Assembly: GCA_964230195.1 (NCBI GenBank)
Contig: CAXRGH010000070.1
Location: 1-10,041 of the forward strand
Length of the DNA stretch: 10,041 nucleotides
Direction of reading: 5' to 3'
Source: CAXRGH01 sp964230195
GTDB lineage: Bacteria > Pseudomonadota > Gammaproteobacteria > Enterobacterales > Alteromonadaceae
Shown in pieces: positions 1-6,960 of the stretch. Made by a program: the position numbers and the translations under genes. Positions within the stretch are counted from its first letter, which is position 1, and each line of letters opens with the position of its first letter. The notes under the pieces were generated by a model. The model worked only from the letters and a program-made list of their open reading frames with translations, made no database searches and was not told the origin of the DNA.

Positions 1-20
1 TATACTGACACGTATCTTAT
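1..20 (+). repeat. Copy 1 of a duplicated promoter-like element, upstream of pncC
   Basis: TATACTGACACG at 1-12 is followed one base later by ATCTTAT (14-20). The same two blocks recur at 594-620 upstream of the next gene. TATACT resembles a sigma-70 -10 hexamer, so this could be the pncC -10 box with transcription starting near 13, about 83 bases before the pncC ATG. Any -35 would lie outside the window, so the promoter reading is inference; the repetition itself is directly visible. Confidence 0.4.
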
Positions 21-57
21 GTCGACAACCACCAAAAAGGAACGTCGGTCTCAACCA

Positions 58-69
58 GAGAACGTTCTC
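58..69. promoter_or_regulatory. 12-bp perfect palindrome in the pncC leader
   Basis: GAGAACGTTCTC is a perfect 12-bp palindrome ending 26 bases before the pncC ATG. It has no loop, so it is more like a binding site for a dimeric protein than an RNA hairpin. It does not match the gammaproteobacterial LexA consensus. A 12-bp palindrome can occur by chance in 10 kb, and no regulator can be named. Confidence 0.25.
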
Positions 70-95
70 AATTATTGACGTGCCAGGAGCATAAA

Positions 96-587
96 ATGTC
101 AGTCTCAGAACCATTACGCATTCTTGCAAACACGTTAATCGTTCAGAAGCAAACAATCAGTGCAGCAGAGTCATGCACTGGCGGCGGTATTGCTTATGCG
201 TTCACGTCAATGGATGGCAGTTCACAATGGTTTCAACAATCATGGGTGACCTACTCGAATGAGAGTAAAACACAAGCGCTGGGTGTTAGTCATTCATTAA
301 TCAGCGCTCACGGCGCAGTCTCTTGTGAGGTGGTCGAAGCGATGGCTGCTGGCGCGTGCGAACGTTCGGGGGCTGATTGGGGAGTAGCGACTAGTGGTAT
401 TGCAGGGCCGGGGGGAGGTACTGCTGAAAAACCCGTTGGAACGGTATGGTTTGCCGTGGCATGTCGTGAAACGCAAGCCGTGAAATCTTGCCATCAGTTA
501 TTTTCGGGTAGTAGAGAGGCTGTGCGTGAGCAAGCCATTACCTATGCCATTGAATTAGCCAATAGTATGGTCAGCAAAGCAAAGTAA
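96..587 (+). CDS. pncC: Nicotinamide-nucleotide amidohydrolase (NMN deamidase) PncC, CinA C-terminal family
   Basis: This 163-residue cytoplasmic enzyme should convert NMN to nicotinate mononucleotide plus ammonia. That returns NMN, including the NMN made by NAD-dependent DNA ligase, to NAD synthesis. The family signature is intact: AESCTGG at residues 24-30, VTYSNESK at 51-58, HGAVS at 72-76, and SGIAGPGGGTAEKPVGTVW at 100-118. Ser, Tyr and Lys in the first two motifs are positions conserved in the family. The length matches stand-alone PncC proteins (about 160-165 residues); the CinA N-terminal domain is absent, as is usual for this form. I place the start at ATG 96 because AGGAG (85-89) lies six bases upstream. 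An in-frame TTG at 75 would add seven residues that do not look like the family and would bury this ribosome site. In many gammaproteobacteria pncC lies directly before recA; here recA is 5 kb away. Confidence 0.95.
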   Translation: MSVSEPLRILANTLIVQKQTISAAESCTGGGIAYAFTSMDGSSQWFQQSWVTYSNESKTQALGVSHSLISAHGAVSCEVVEAMAAGACERSGADWGVATSGIAGPGGGTAEKPVGTVWFAVACRETQAVKSCHQLFSGSREAVREQAITYAIELANSMVSKAK

Positions 588-593
588 TTCACC

Positions 594-620
594 TATACTG
601 ACACGAGGGTTACATCTTAT
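594..620 (+). repeat. Copy 2 of the duplicated element, upstream of the repeat lipoprotein gene
   Basis: TATACTGACACG (594-605) is identical to 1-12. ATCTTAT (614-620) matches 14-20 but is separated by eight bases instead of one. If TATACT is a -10 box, transcription would start near 606. The hexamer 17 bases upstream (571-576, TCAGCA) is a poor -35, so an activator would probably be needed. A weak hairpin, AGGGTTA/TAACCTT (606-612 with 622-628, one G-U pair), overlaps it. It has no T-run, so it is not a terminator for pncC. Confidence 0.4.
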
Positions 621-660
621 CTAACCTTACCTGCGTATCAAGCCGAAGAATATAATTGTA

Positions 661-1761
661 ATGAAATGGTCGAATCGTTCTGTATTAATTCTTATTATTG
701 CTGTATCCCTTGGCATATTGCCTGGCTGTTCTGGGCCTCCACCTGAAGTATTGGCCCATCAACTGGTGAAACGGGGCGGATTGACCTATCACTCCGAAAG
801 CACTCAACCCTTTACTGGTTTCTCGTTGGCCCATCATTACAATGGCGTCATGCATTGGCGAATCGAGTACAAAGACGGTTTACTCAATGGTGTTTACGAA
901 GTGTTCCATGACAACGGGCAGCAGAAGACAATCGGGGAATCTGAGCTGGGTTATTTCATTGGTGAATACAAAGAGTTCTATCCCTCGGGTCAGCTTAAGA
1001 CCATAACTTCATATCAAGATGGTTTGCTCCACGGTCAGCAGATTGAGTACTTTGATAACGGTCAAATACATGTGAAAAGTCATTATTTTCAAGATCAATA
1101 CCATGGCGATTACCATCAATATTTTGGCAACGGCTCATTGTATCTTGCTAAACACTTTTCTTACGGCAAAGAGAATGGTGCTTACACAGAATATTGGTTT
1201 AACGGGAATTTGCGATTGATATCGACCCAGCGTGATGGGCAATGGCATGGCGAGTACAAAAGCTACTTTGAGTCTGGTCAGTTACAGGAATATTCTGAGC
1301 GCGCTAACGGCGAGCTTAATGGGGTTCTAAACCGGTATTATAAGAACGGACAGCTACGAGAAAACGCGGTTTATCAGAATGGGGAATTGAACGGATATCT
1401 CCGTCAGTACCGTTACAATGGCGCATTAGAACGTGAAGGAGAATTTCGTCAAAACGTTGAGCAGGGGCTTCATAAAACCTTCTATGAATCCGGCAACATT
1501 GCGAATGAAATTCATTACCGAAATGGTAAACAGCACGGGCCTTATAAAGTCTATCGTGAAACGAATGGCAAAGTCGTGGATGAAGGGTTTTTTAATGATG
1601 GTTTAATGGATGGCCGCCGAAAAATGTACTACCAAGACGGCAAACTCGAGTTTGACGCATATTACAAAATGGGGCAGTTGCACGGCGAAGCAACCGAATA
1701 CCAGACTGACGGCAAAGCATTCAAATCATATTACGTGAACGGTCAGCGCGTCATTCAATAG
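661..1761 (+). CDS. Outer-surface or periplasmic lipoprotein with 13 MORN_2 (YwqK-type) repeats
   Basis: The 366-residue protein begins with a lipoprotein signal: basic start (K2, R6), hydrophobic core at 8-20, and an LPGC box with the lipidated cysteine at residue 23. Residue 24 is Ser, so an outer-membrane destination is likely. After a short linker and a Q-P-F-T-G motif (49-53), the rest is a chain of repeats from residue 55 to the C-terminus. Nearly all are 24 residues long (the first 23, one 25), with the pattern aromatic-x-x-G-Q-L, a middle beta strand, then D/N-G-x-x-x-G. This is the MORN_2 repeat of the YwqK family (COG2849). Databases often label members as antitoxins, but I see no toxin partner and would not adopt that label. 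Molecular function is unknown; repeat proteins of this sort form extended beta sheets and may bind partners or envelope components. The ATG has only a weak ribosome site (GAAGAA, 645-650). Confidence 0.85.
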   Translation: MKWSNRSVLILIIAVSLGILPGCSGPPPEVLAHQLVKRGGLTYHSESTQPFTGFSLAHHYNGVMHWRIEYKDGLLNGVYEVFHDNGQQKTIGESELGYFIGEYKEFYPSGQLKTITSYQDGLLHGQQIEYFDNGQIHVKSHYFQDQYHGDYHQYFGNGSLYLAKHFSYGKENGAYTEYWFNGNLRLISTQRDGQWHGEYKSYFESGQLQEYSERANGELNGVLNRYYKNGQLRENAVYQNGELNGYLRQYRYNGALEREGEFRQNVEQGLHKTFYESGNIANEIHYRNGKQHGPYKVYRETNGKVVDEGFFNDGLMDGRRKMYYQDGKLEFDAYYKMGQLHGEATEYQTDGKAFKSYYVNGQRVIQ

Positions 1762-1763
1762 TG

Positions 1764-1794
1764 GCTGTTCGCTGATCTTGAACAGCACTTTTCT
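1764..1794 (+). terminator. Rho-independent terminator of the repeat lipoprotein gene
   Basis: GCTGTTC (1764-1770) pairs perfectly with GAACAGC (1780-1786) around a nine-base loop. The stem extends by AGT/ACT past a single bulged G. The T-run TTTT (1789-1792) follows at once, and the hairpin starts three bases after the stop codon. Read on the minus strand the stem is followed by no T-run, so it should not efficiently terminate the converging pta transcript. Confidence 0.6.
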
Positions 1795-1841
1795 GTCACC
1801 AACCAGAAGTGTTCGCTTGACTTTCCTCAGTCCTATACAGG

Positions 1842-3980
1842 CTACTTTTCTGTTCCTAATGCCTGAATAGCGGTCAGTGCGATTGTGAAAACAATATCGT
1901 CCACGAGCGCACCCCGACTAAGGTCATTCACCGGCTTATTCATACCTTGCAACATTGGACCGATACAGACTAAATCAACACTGCGTTGTACCGCTTTATA
2001 GGTGGTGTTACCGGTATTTAGGTCTGGGAATATAAACACGGTTGCATTACCTGCAACAGGGCTGTTTGGGGCTTTTTTCTTGGCAACACTATCAATTAAC
2101 GCAGCGTCATATTGTAGCGGACCATCAATCAACAGATCTGGCCGTTTTTGTTGCGCGATTGCGGTGGCTTGTTTTACCTTTTCAACGTCTGAACCTGCTC
2201 CCGAGGTTCCAGTGCTGTAGCTGATCATAGCGACTCTAGGCTCAATTCCAAACATAGCTGCTGAATCTGCCGATTGAATCGCAATATCCGCTAATTGTTC
2301 GGCGTTAGGATCAGGGTTGATAGCGCAATCACCATAGACCAAGACTTGTTCGGGTAGCAACATGAAGAAAATCGATGACACCAATGATGAAGATGGTGCT
2401 GTTTTTACAAGTTGAAGCGCAGGACGAATGGTATTTGCTGTGGTATTCACAGCGCCTGATACTAGGCCGTCAACATCACCTGCTTGTAACATCATGGTAC
2501 CTAGCATCACGTTGTCGAGCAATTGCTCTTGTGCAATCACATCCGTCATACCCTTGTGTTTACGTAGCTCTACCAAACCATCAATGTAGCGTGAACGAAT
2601 GGTTTCGGGTGAAATGATTTCAACACCGTCACTGAGTTGAATCCCTTGTTGTTCAGCCACTCGATGAACCGACTCGGGATCGCCCAGTAGAATAGGGGTG
2701 GCAATACCACGCTCAGCGCATAATGCTGCCGCTTTAACCGTGCGCGGCTCATCTCCCTCAGGCAGCACAATACGCTTATTGGCGGCTTTTGCTTTACGTG
2801 TTAATTGATAGCGGAATGCAGCGGGTGACAAACGCGCTTTTCTTCCCGCATCACGCGTTAGGCTACTCAACCATTCATCAGAAAGGCTATCCGCGGTGTG
2901 GTGCATAACGCGCTCTATCCGTTGTTCATCATCATATGGCACTTCAACGTCAAATTGTTGAAGTTTCAATGCTGTTTGCCATGTGTTTTGTTGAATACTT
3001 AACACTGGGAGACCCGTATTAAATGCTTGTTCACATAATTTTAGTACGCTGTCTTCTGGTTGATATCCGCCGGTCAGCAAAATAGCGCCAAGCTTGACAC
3101 CACTTAACGCAGCTAAACAGGCAGCAATGAGAACATCACTGCGATCACCAGACATCACCACCAATGCACCGGGTACCAGCGCATTATCAATATTATCCAC
3201 TTGACGAGCACAGAAGTGCACACTGCGGATGCGGCGATGTTGATAATCGCCATGGTTGATGAATTTGGCATCAAGATGTTTGCTCATGTCCATCACACGA
3301 GGTGCAACTAGCTCGTAGTTCCAGTTCACTTGCCCAAGCAGATTAAAACGCTTTGAGAATATTGCCAGGGAATCAAAGGTACCAGAGTCAGTCGCCGCTG
3401 CAGTGTTACCGACGTTGAGTAAATATTGAATGTTACCCTGCTCGTCAATGGGTGCGCCGACTTTGTTAAGAATGGTGCCAATGACCTTTTTACGTTTGTG
3501 GCCTCCGAAAGCATCGGCTGCAATTTCCAGTTTCTCGTTTAGACTGTCAGGCGTCTCGTTAGCAGGCGATGCCACAAAAACAACATCGGCATCCAGTGCT
3601 CTCGATATCTCCACGTTAAGTCTGTCAGCATAAGGGTGTCGGTGAGTTGTGACTAATCCTTCAATCACGGAAACCGCAGAATCTGAAACCTGTTCCTCGA
3701 AGTCAGCGATGATTTTTTCAAGCAGCACATCGGTGTTGTCGCTACTCATCATTTTGACCACCCAGCGATCGTCTAACGGAGCGTTGGTAGCCACTTGGGT
3801 ATAATGTCTAATCACAGAAACAGCGGCGTCGGGTTCAGTAAAATCTCCCCGAGGTTGGCTGACAGGTTTGAAGAAATGTGATTTTACCGCGCGTTGTTCC
3901 AGACAGCGCACTAATCCCATGCTAACGCTAGTGAGTCCCACTGAACGTCCAACGGGTATGAGCATAATACGTCTCGGCAT
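1842..3980 (-). CDS. pta: Phosphate acetyltransferase, long three-domain form
   Basis: Pta catalyses acetyl-CoA + phosphate to acetyl-phosphate + CoA in the cytoplasm, working with AckA to excrete or reuse acetate. The 712 residues match the long enterobacterial form (about 714). Domains: an N-terminal P-loop, dethiobiotin-synthetase-like domain (residues 3-225, GRSVGLTS at 11-18); a DRTGG regulatory domain (about 230-345); and the catalytic PTA_PTB domain (about 388-706). The catalytic domain contains VLPEGDEPR (405-413), GLVSGA (505-510), STGTSG (589-594), GPLQYDAA (620-627), FPDLNTGN (651-658) and GPMLQGMNKPV (674-684). I choose ATG at 3980 because AAGGAG lies eight bases upstream and the N-terminus MPRRIMLIPVGRSVGLTS aligns with known Pta starts. 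The frame stays open 19 codons further upstream, but that would overlap ackA and has no family similarity. It sits 17 bases after ackA, clearly the same operon. No good terminator is seen after its stop. Confidence 0.96.
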   Translation of the reverse strand: MPRRIMLIPVGRSVGLTSVSMGLVRCLEQRAVKSHFFKPVSQPRGDFTEPDAAVSVIRHYTQVATNAPLDDRWVVKMMSSDNTDVLLEKIIADFEEQVSDSAVSVIEGLVTTHRHPYADRLNVEISRALDADVVFVASPANETPDSLNEKLEIAADAFGGHKRKKVIGTILNKVGAPIDEQGNIQYLLNVGNTAAATDSGTFDSLAIFSKRFNLLGQVNWNYELVAPRVMDMSKHLDAKFINHGDYQHRRIRSVHFCARQVDNIDNALVPGALVVMSGDRSDVLIAACLAALSGVKLGAILLTGGYQPEDSVLKLCEQAFNTGLPVLSIQQNTWQTALKLQQFDVEVPYDDEQRIERVMHHTADSLSDEWLSSLTRDAGRKARLSPAAFRYQLTRKAKAANKRIVLPEGDEPRTVKAAALCAERGIATPILLGDPESVHRVAEQQGIQLSDGVEIISPETIRSRYIDGLVELRKHKGMTDVIAQEQLLDNVMLGTMMLQAGDVDGLVSGAVNTTANTIRPALQLVKTAPSSSLVSSIFFMLLPEQVLVYGDCAINPDPNAEQLADIAIQSADSAAMFGIEPRVAMISYSTGTSGAGSDVEKVKQATAIAQQKRPDLLIDGPLQYDAALIDSVAKKKAPNSPVAGNATVFIFPDLNTGNTTYKAVQRSVDLVCIGPMLQGMNKPVNDLSRGALVDDIVFTIALTAIQALGTEK

Positions 3981-3997
3981 AATCAAATCTCCTTGGG

Positions 3998-5176
3998 CTA
4001 CTTTGCAAGTTTGAGGGCGTCTTTCGCAATCACCCATTCTTCGTTGGTAGGGATAACATAGACAGGGAGTGGCAGTGTGTTGATGTTGCCAATTTCACCA
4101 AATCGTGCCTTGCGATTTTCTTCTTCTGACACTTTGATCCCAAGGTGTTCAAAATAACTCAGTACATTGGCACGAATGTAATCTGAATTTTCACCAATAC
4201 CGCCGGTGAAAACAATGGCATCCAGTTTTCCGGTAATCGCCATATAACTACCGATGTATTTTGCTAGTCGATAACAAAATACGTCCAATGCCAACTGTGC
4301 ATGTTTGTTACCGTTGATGGCTTGTTCTTCCAACGTTCTGCAGTCATTACTCAATTGAGAAATTCCCAATAAGCCTGACTGTTTATTCAATAACGTATCC
4401 ACTTCCTCGGCAGTATAACCACATTGATTGATCAATACTGCAGGAAGGCTCGGATCGATATCACCACAGCGGGTACCCATTACAAGTCCCTCAAGGGGAG
4501 TGAAACCGAGGCTAGTATCAATCGCCCTTCCATTCTTGATTGCAGTAATGCTGCAACCATTGCCAAGATGCGCAGTAATCATATTGCACTGTGTAATAGA
4601 TTTTGACACAAGATTTGCAGCGCGCTGACTGACAAATAAATGGCTCGAACCGTGGAACCCGTATCGTCGAATGCCATGTTGCTTATAAAGCTTGTAAGGG
4701 ATTGCGTATATAAATGCTTTCTGCGGGAGTGATTGAAAAAATGCGGTATCAAACACGGCAATTTGTGGTAATTCAGGAAAGGCTTCTTGCGCACATTCAA
4801 TGCCTGCGAGATTGGCAGGGTTATGCAACGGTGCCATATGAGCAGTATCCTCAATAGCCTGTTTGACTTCGTCTGTGATTAATACTGAACGTGTGAATGC
4901 TTCACCACCGTGTACCACTCGGTGCCCGACAGCCACAGGGCTACAATTACGCTCTTTAATGATTGACTGGATTACCCCAAGTGCAGATTTGTGGTCGGCA
5001 TTTTCGGGTAAATCGGCTTCATATTTATTGCCACCTGATTTGTATTTAATTCTGGCATCATGATTTCCTAAATTTTCAGCAAGCCCAGACAAGGTGGCGT
5101 CGCCATTAGTGGCATCAATAATGGCAAACTTAATTGACGAGCTACCACAGTTTAAGACAATAATAGGTTGGTTCAT
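3998..5176 (-). CDS. ackA: Acetate kinase
   Basis: AckA interconverts acetyl-phosphate + ADP and acetate + ATP, the energy-yielding last step of acetate overflow and fermentation. The 392 residues carry all the family's key positions: Asn9 in VLNCGSSS, Arg86 in GHRVVHGG, Asp143 in VFDTAFF, His175 in YGFHGSSH, Arg236 in GTRCGD and Glu379 in PTNEE. They correspond, with a constant offset of five after the first, to the Methanosarcina residues 91, 148, 180, 241 and 384 known to bind substrate or act in catalysis. The nucleotide-binding segments HLGNGCSI (203-210) and FTGGIGENS (323-331) are intact. I choose ATG 5176 (MNQPIIVLNCGSSS). In-frame GTG codons at 5191 and 5182 are possible starts but would add only a few residues and have no better ribosome site; the one for ATG is weak too (TGGA about ten bases upstream). 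It is the first gene of the ackA-pta operon. Confidence 0.96.
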   Translation of the reverse strand: MNQPIIVLNCGSSSIKFAIIDATNGDATLSGLAENLGNHDARIKYKSGGNKYEADLPENADHKSALGVIQSIIKERNCSPVAVGHRVVHGGEAFTRSVLITDEVKQAIEDTAHMAPLHNPANLAGIECAQEAFPELPQIAVFDTAFFQSLPQKAFIYAIPYKLYKQHGIRRYGFHGSSHLFVSQRAANLVSKSITQCNMITAHLGNGCSITAIKNGRAIDTSLGFTPLEGLVMGTRCGDIDPSLPAVLINQCGYTAEEVDTLLNKQSGLLGISQLSNDCRTLEEQAINGNKHAQLALDVFCYRLAKYIGSYMAITGKLDAIVFTGGIGENSDYIRANVLSYFEHLGIKVSEEENRKARFGEIGNINTLPLPVYVIPTNEEWVIAKDALKLAK

Positions 5177-5291
5177 GATCACATTATCCACAGAAAATAG
5201 TAGACGTTATTGTATGAAAGTAATTACGAGATTGCTCTCAATTCACGCAAAAAATTTGTAGAAATTTGGAATTTTCTTAGGGGCTTATGTG

Positions 5292-5305
5292 TTATTTGAA
5301 ATCAA
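5292..5305. promoter_or_regulatory. Possible FNR/CRP-family operator upstream of ackA
   Basis: TTATTTGAAATCAA matches the FNR consensus TTGAT-N4-ATCAA at eight of ten specified positions, with one perfect half (ATCAA). Its centre is about 122 bases upstream of the ackA ATG. Oxygen control of ackA-pta by FNR and ArcA is known in enteric bacteria, which makes an operator reasonable here. A match of this quality is nevertheless common by chance in AT-rich DNA. Confidence 0.25.
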
Positions 5306-5382
5306 TGTTTTATTACTGTTAATAAAGTACATTCGGGGCTCAAAACTGATAACAATATGATTACAAATAAGATTCATCATGT

Positions 5383-5399
5383 TTGTCTTATTTAGACAA
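5383..5399. promoter_or_regulatory. 17-bp inverted repeat, candidate operator in the ackA-recA region
   Basis: TTGTCT (5383-5388) and AGACAA (5394-5399) are perfect 6-bp arms around five A/T bases. An imperfect outer dyad surrounds them: AAGATTCATCATG on the left resembles the reverse complement of the AATGTGATAATCTT segment on the right. The A/T-only spacer and 17-bp size suit a dimeric repressor or activator. I cannot identify the protein or tell which of the two genes it would serve. Confidence 0.35.
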
Positions 5400-5500
5400 T
5401 TGCAATGTGATAATCTTGTTATGAACTGTTGGTCAATGCCCCTTCACCCTCAGTGCTCTCTGACTTGCGCTTCAATTTTCCAAATAAAACATAAAAAAAG

Positions 5501-5528
5501 TTGTAACTGTAAATTTGTACAGTATAAT
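5501..5528 (+). promoter_or_regulatory. recA sigma-70 promoter
   Basis: A perfect -10 TATAAT (5523-5528) lies 16 bases after TTGTAA (5501-5506), a four-of-six -35. The 16-base spacer is exactly the LexA box. This is the same architecture as the well-studied Escherichia coli recA promoter (TTGATA, LexA box, TATAAT). Transcription should begin near 5535, giving a leader of roughly 35-40 bases. Confidence 0.85.
5505..5524. promoter_or_regulatory. LexA (SOS) box of recA
   Basis: CTGTAAATTTGTACAG (5507-5522) fits the invariant CTGT-N8-ACAG core with an A/T-rich centre, and the flanking TA after ACAG fits the extended consensus. LexA bound here would cover the spacer and both promoter hexamers and block RNA polymerase, so recA should be induced by DNA damage when RecA filaments trigger LexA self-cleavage. 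Confidence 0.92.
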
Positions 5529-5571
5529 CCCTGTAAATCATTTCCGAATTCCTAACACATAGGGGCCAGTA

Positions 5572-6597
5572 ATGGACGATAATAAACAACGCGCGCTAAC
5601 CGCTGCACTTGGACAAATTGATAAGCAGTTTGGTAAAGGAACCATCATGCGCTTGGGTGATAGCCAAGCAATGGACATTGATTCTATTTCAACCGGATCA
5701 TTGAGTATTGATATTGCCTTGGGGATAGGTGGTTTACCGTGTGGCAGAATCGTTGAAATTTATGGGCCAGAATCTTCTGGTAAAACAACATTGACATTGC
5801 AAGTCATCGCTGAGGCTCAGAAGGTTGGAAAAACCTGTGCGTTTGTTGATGCTGAACACGCCTTGGATCCAGTCTATGCCGCAAAGTTAGGTGTTAACGT
5901 TGATGATCTTCTTGTTTCACAGCCAGACACAGGTGAGCAAGCCCTTGAAATTTGTGACATGTTGGTGCGTTCTGGCGCTGTTGACGTAGTGATTGTTGAC
6001 TCGGTCGCGGCACTAACTCCAAAGGCAGAAATTGAAGGTGATATGGGAGATTCTCACGTTGGTCTTCAAGCACGTTTGATGTCTCAAGCGTTGAGAAAGC
6101 TCACTGGTAATATCAAACGCTCAAACACCTTGTGTATTTTCATTAACCAAATCCGGATGAAGATTGGTGTCATGTTTGGTAACCCAGAGACTACCACTGG
6201 TGGTAACGCCTTAAAATTCTATTCTTCAGTTCGTTTGGATATCCGCCGTATTGGTGCCATCAAGGACGGTGATGAAGTGGTTGGGAATGAAACCCGCGTG
6301 AAAGTTGTCAAGAACAAGGTGGCACCGCCATTCAAGCAAGCCGAATTCCAAATTCTGTATGGTGCCGGGATCAGTAAGCAAGCTGAGTTGATTGATTTGG
6401 GTGTTCAGCACAAGCTCGTAGATAAAGCTGGTGCATGGTATAGCTGTAATGGTGAGCGAATTGGTCAAGGTAAAGCAAATGCGGTTAAGTATTTAAAAGA
6501 AAATACTGAACTTGCTCATGAGCTCGAGACTAAACTACGCGACATGTTGTTGTGTAAGAAAGCAAAAGCAGATGATGCAGAAGAAGCTGAAGTGTAG
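5572..6597 (+). CDS. recA: Recombinase RecA
   Basis: RecA forms ATP-dependent filaments on single-stranded DNA, drives homologous pairing and strand exchange, and stimulates LexA self-cleavage to start the SOS response. The 341 residues include the N-terminal polymerisation helix, Walker A GPESSGKT (65-72), Walker B VIVDS (140-144), and loop 2 with INQIRMKIGVMFGNPETTTG (191-210), followed by the conserved GGNALKFY segment. KVVKNK and FKQAEFQILYG mark the core's C-terminal part. The KAGAWYSCNGERIGQGKANA region and an acidic tail (DDAEEAEV) close the protein, the tail being typical of gammaproteobacterial RecA, where it restrains DNA binding. AGGGG (5561-5565) lies six bases before the ATG. The gene is monocistronic: its own LexA-controlled promoter lies upstream and a strong terminator 24 bases after the stop. 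recX, which commonly follows recA, is absent from the window. Confidence 0.98.
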   Translation: MDDNKQRALTAALGQIDKQFGKGTIMRLGDSQAMDIDSISTGSLSIDIALGIGGLPCGRIVEIYGPESSGKTTLTLQVIAEAQKVGKTCAFVDAEHALDPVYAAKLGVNVDDLLVSQPDTGEQALEICDMLVRSGAVDVVIVDSVAALTPKAEIEGDMGDSHVGLQARLMSQALRKLTGNIKRSNTLCIFINQIRMKIGVMFGNPETTTGGNALKFYSSVRLDIRRIGAIKDGDEVVGNETRVKVVKNKVAPPFKQAEFQILYGAGISKQAELIDLGVQHKLVDKAGAWYSCNGERIGQGKANAVKYLKENTELAHELETKLRDMLLCKKAKADDAEEAEV

Positions 6598-6620
6598 TTA
6601 AACAGCATGTTCTAGAATTG

Positions 6621-6653
6621 AAAGCCAGTCGCATGACTGGCTTTTTTGTTTTT
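6621..6653 (+). terminator. Rho-independent terminator of recA
   Basis: AAAGCCAGTC (6621-6630) pairs perfectly over ten bases with GACTGGCTTT (6635-6644) around a GCAT loop. The T-rich tract TTTTTTGTTTTTT follows without a gap. It ends the recA transcript as a single-gene unit and separates it from the adhesin gene. Confidence 0.93.
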
Positions 6654-6960
6654 TGGTTACCGAATACCTTTCACTCGCAGTTCTCTATTTCAAATTTTCT
6701 CTCGTAAACGGTATGAAAACTGTATTTGTTTTATGGTTCGGGCTTATGGCGGATAAGACAATTTCTCATGGTCATGGTGTCACTGGTCCCTAAAGTAGCG
6801 AAAAGTCTCATGAATATTTGTTTTTTGTAACAGAGGTCAACGCCAGGAGAGTTGATATAAAGTCTAACGTCGCCCACATCGCCCTAAGGGGGGGCTTTTG
6901 CGAACAAAAACACAGAAATAATCAGTTGTTTGATAGCCGTTACTTTCTTTCCTGATAAGT

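Larger units (their letters stand above)
5177..5571. other. Divergent intergenic control region between ackA and recA
   Basis: This AT-rich region of 395 bp holds the start signals of both genes and no convincing coding frame. The recA promoter and LexA box occupy its right end. I could not place a convincing sigma-70 promoter for ackA; TTGCGT (minus strand, about 5244-5249) with TAATTA 18 bases on is one weak candidate. Two inverted repeats, listed separately, lie in the middle. Confidence 0.7.

Noticed and set aside
75..95. Upstream TTG start adding seven residues to PncC
   Set aside because: The AGGAG ribosome site lies inside this stretch and is ideally spaced for ATG 96; the extra residues do not resemble the family N-terminus.
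661..1761. Antitoxin of a toxin-antitoxin pair (common database label for YwqK-like repeats)
   Set aside because: The protein is a predicted lipoprotein with no small toxin gene beside it; the label rests on family naming, not on anything in this sequence.
1764..1786. Bidirectional terminator also serving pta
   Set aside because: On the minus strand the stem is followed by CAC and mixed sequence without a T-run, so only plus-strand termination is supported.
3981..4037. N-terminal extension of Pta overlapping the end of ackA
   Set aside because: AAGGAG directly precedes ATG 3980 and the family N-terminus begins there; the extension has no similarity to Pta.
5531..5546. Second LexA half-site (CTGTAAATCATTTCCG) right after the recA box
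   Set aside because: It has only the left CTGT; the ACAG half is absent.
6713..6793. 26-codon frame in the recA-adhesin gap with a hydrophobic start
   Set aside because: It has no ribosome site and no recognisable family, and random frames of this size are common; kept only as a remote possibility for a leader peptide.
6830..6905. Possible riboswitch (cyclic di-GMP type considered because an adhesin follows)
   Set aside because: None of the conserved segments of the cyclic di-GMP class I aptamer or other classes I know are present.
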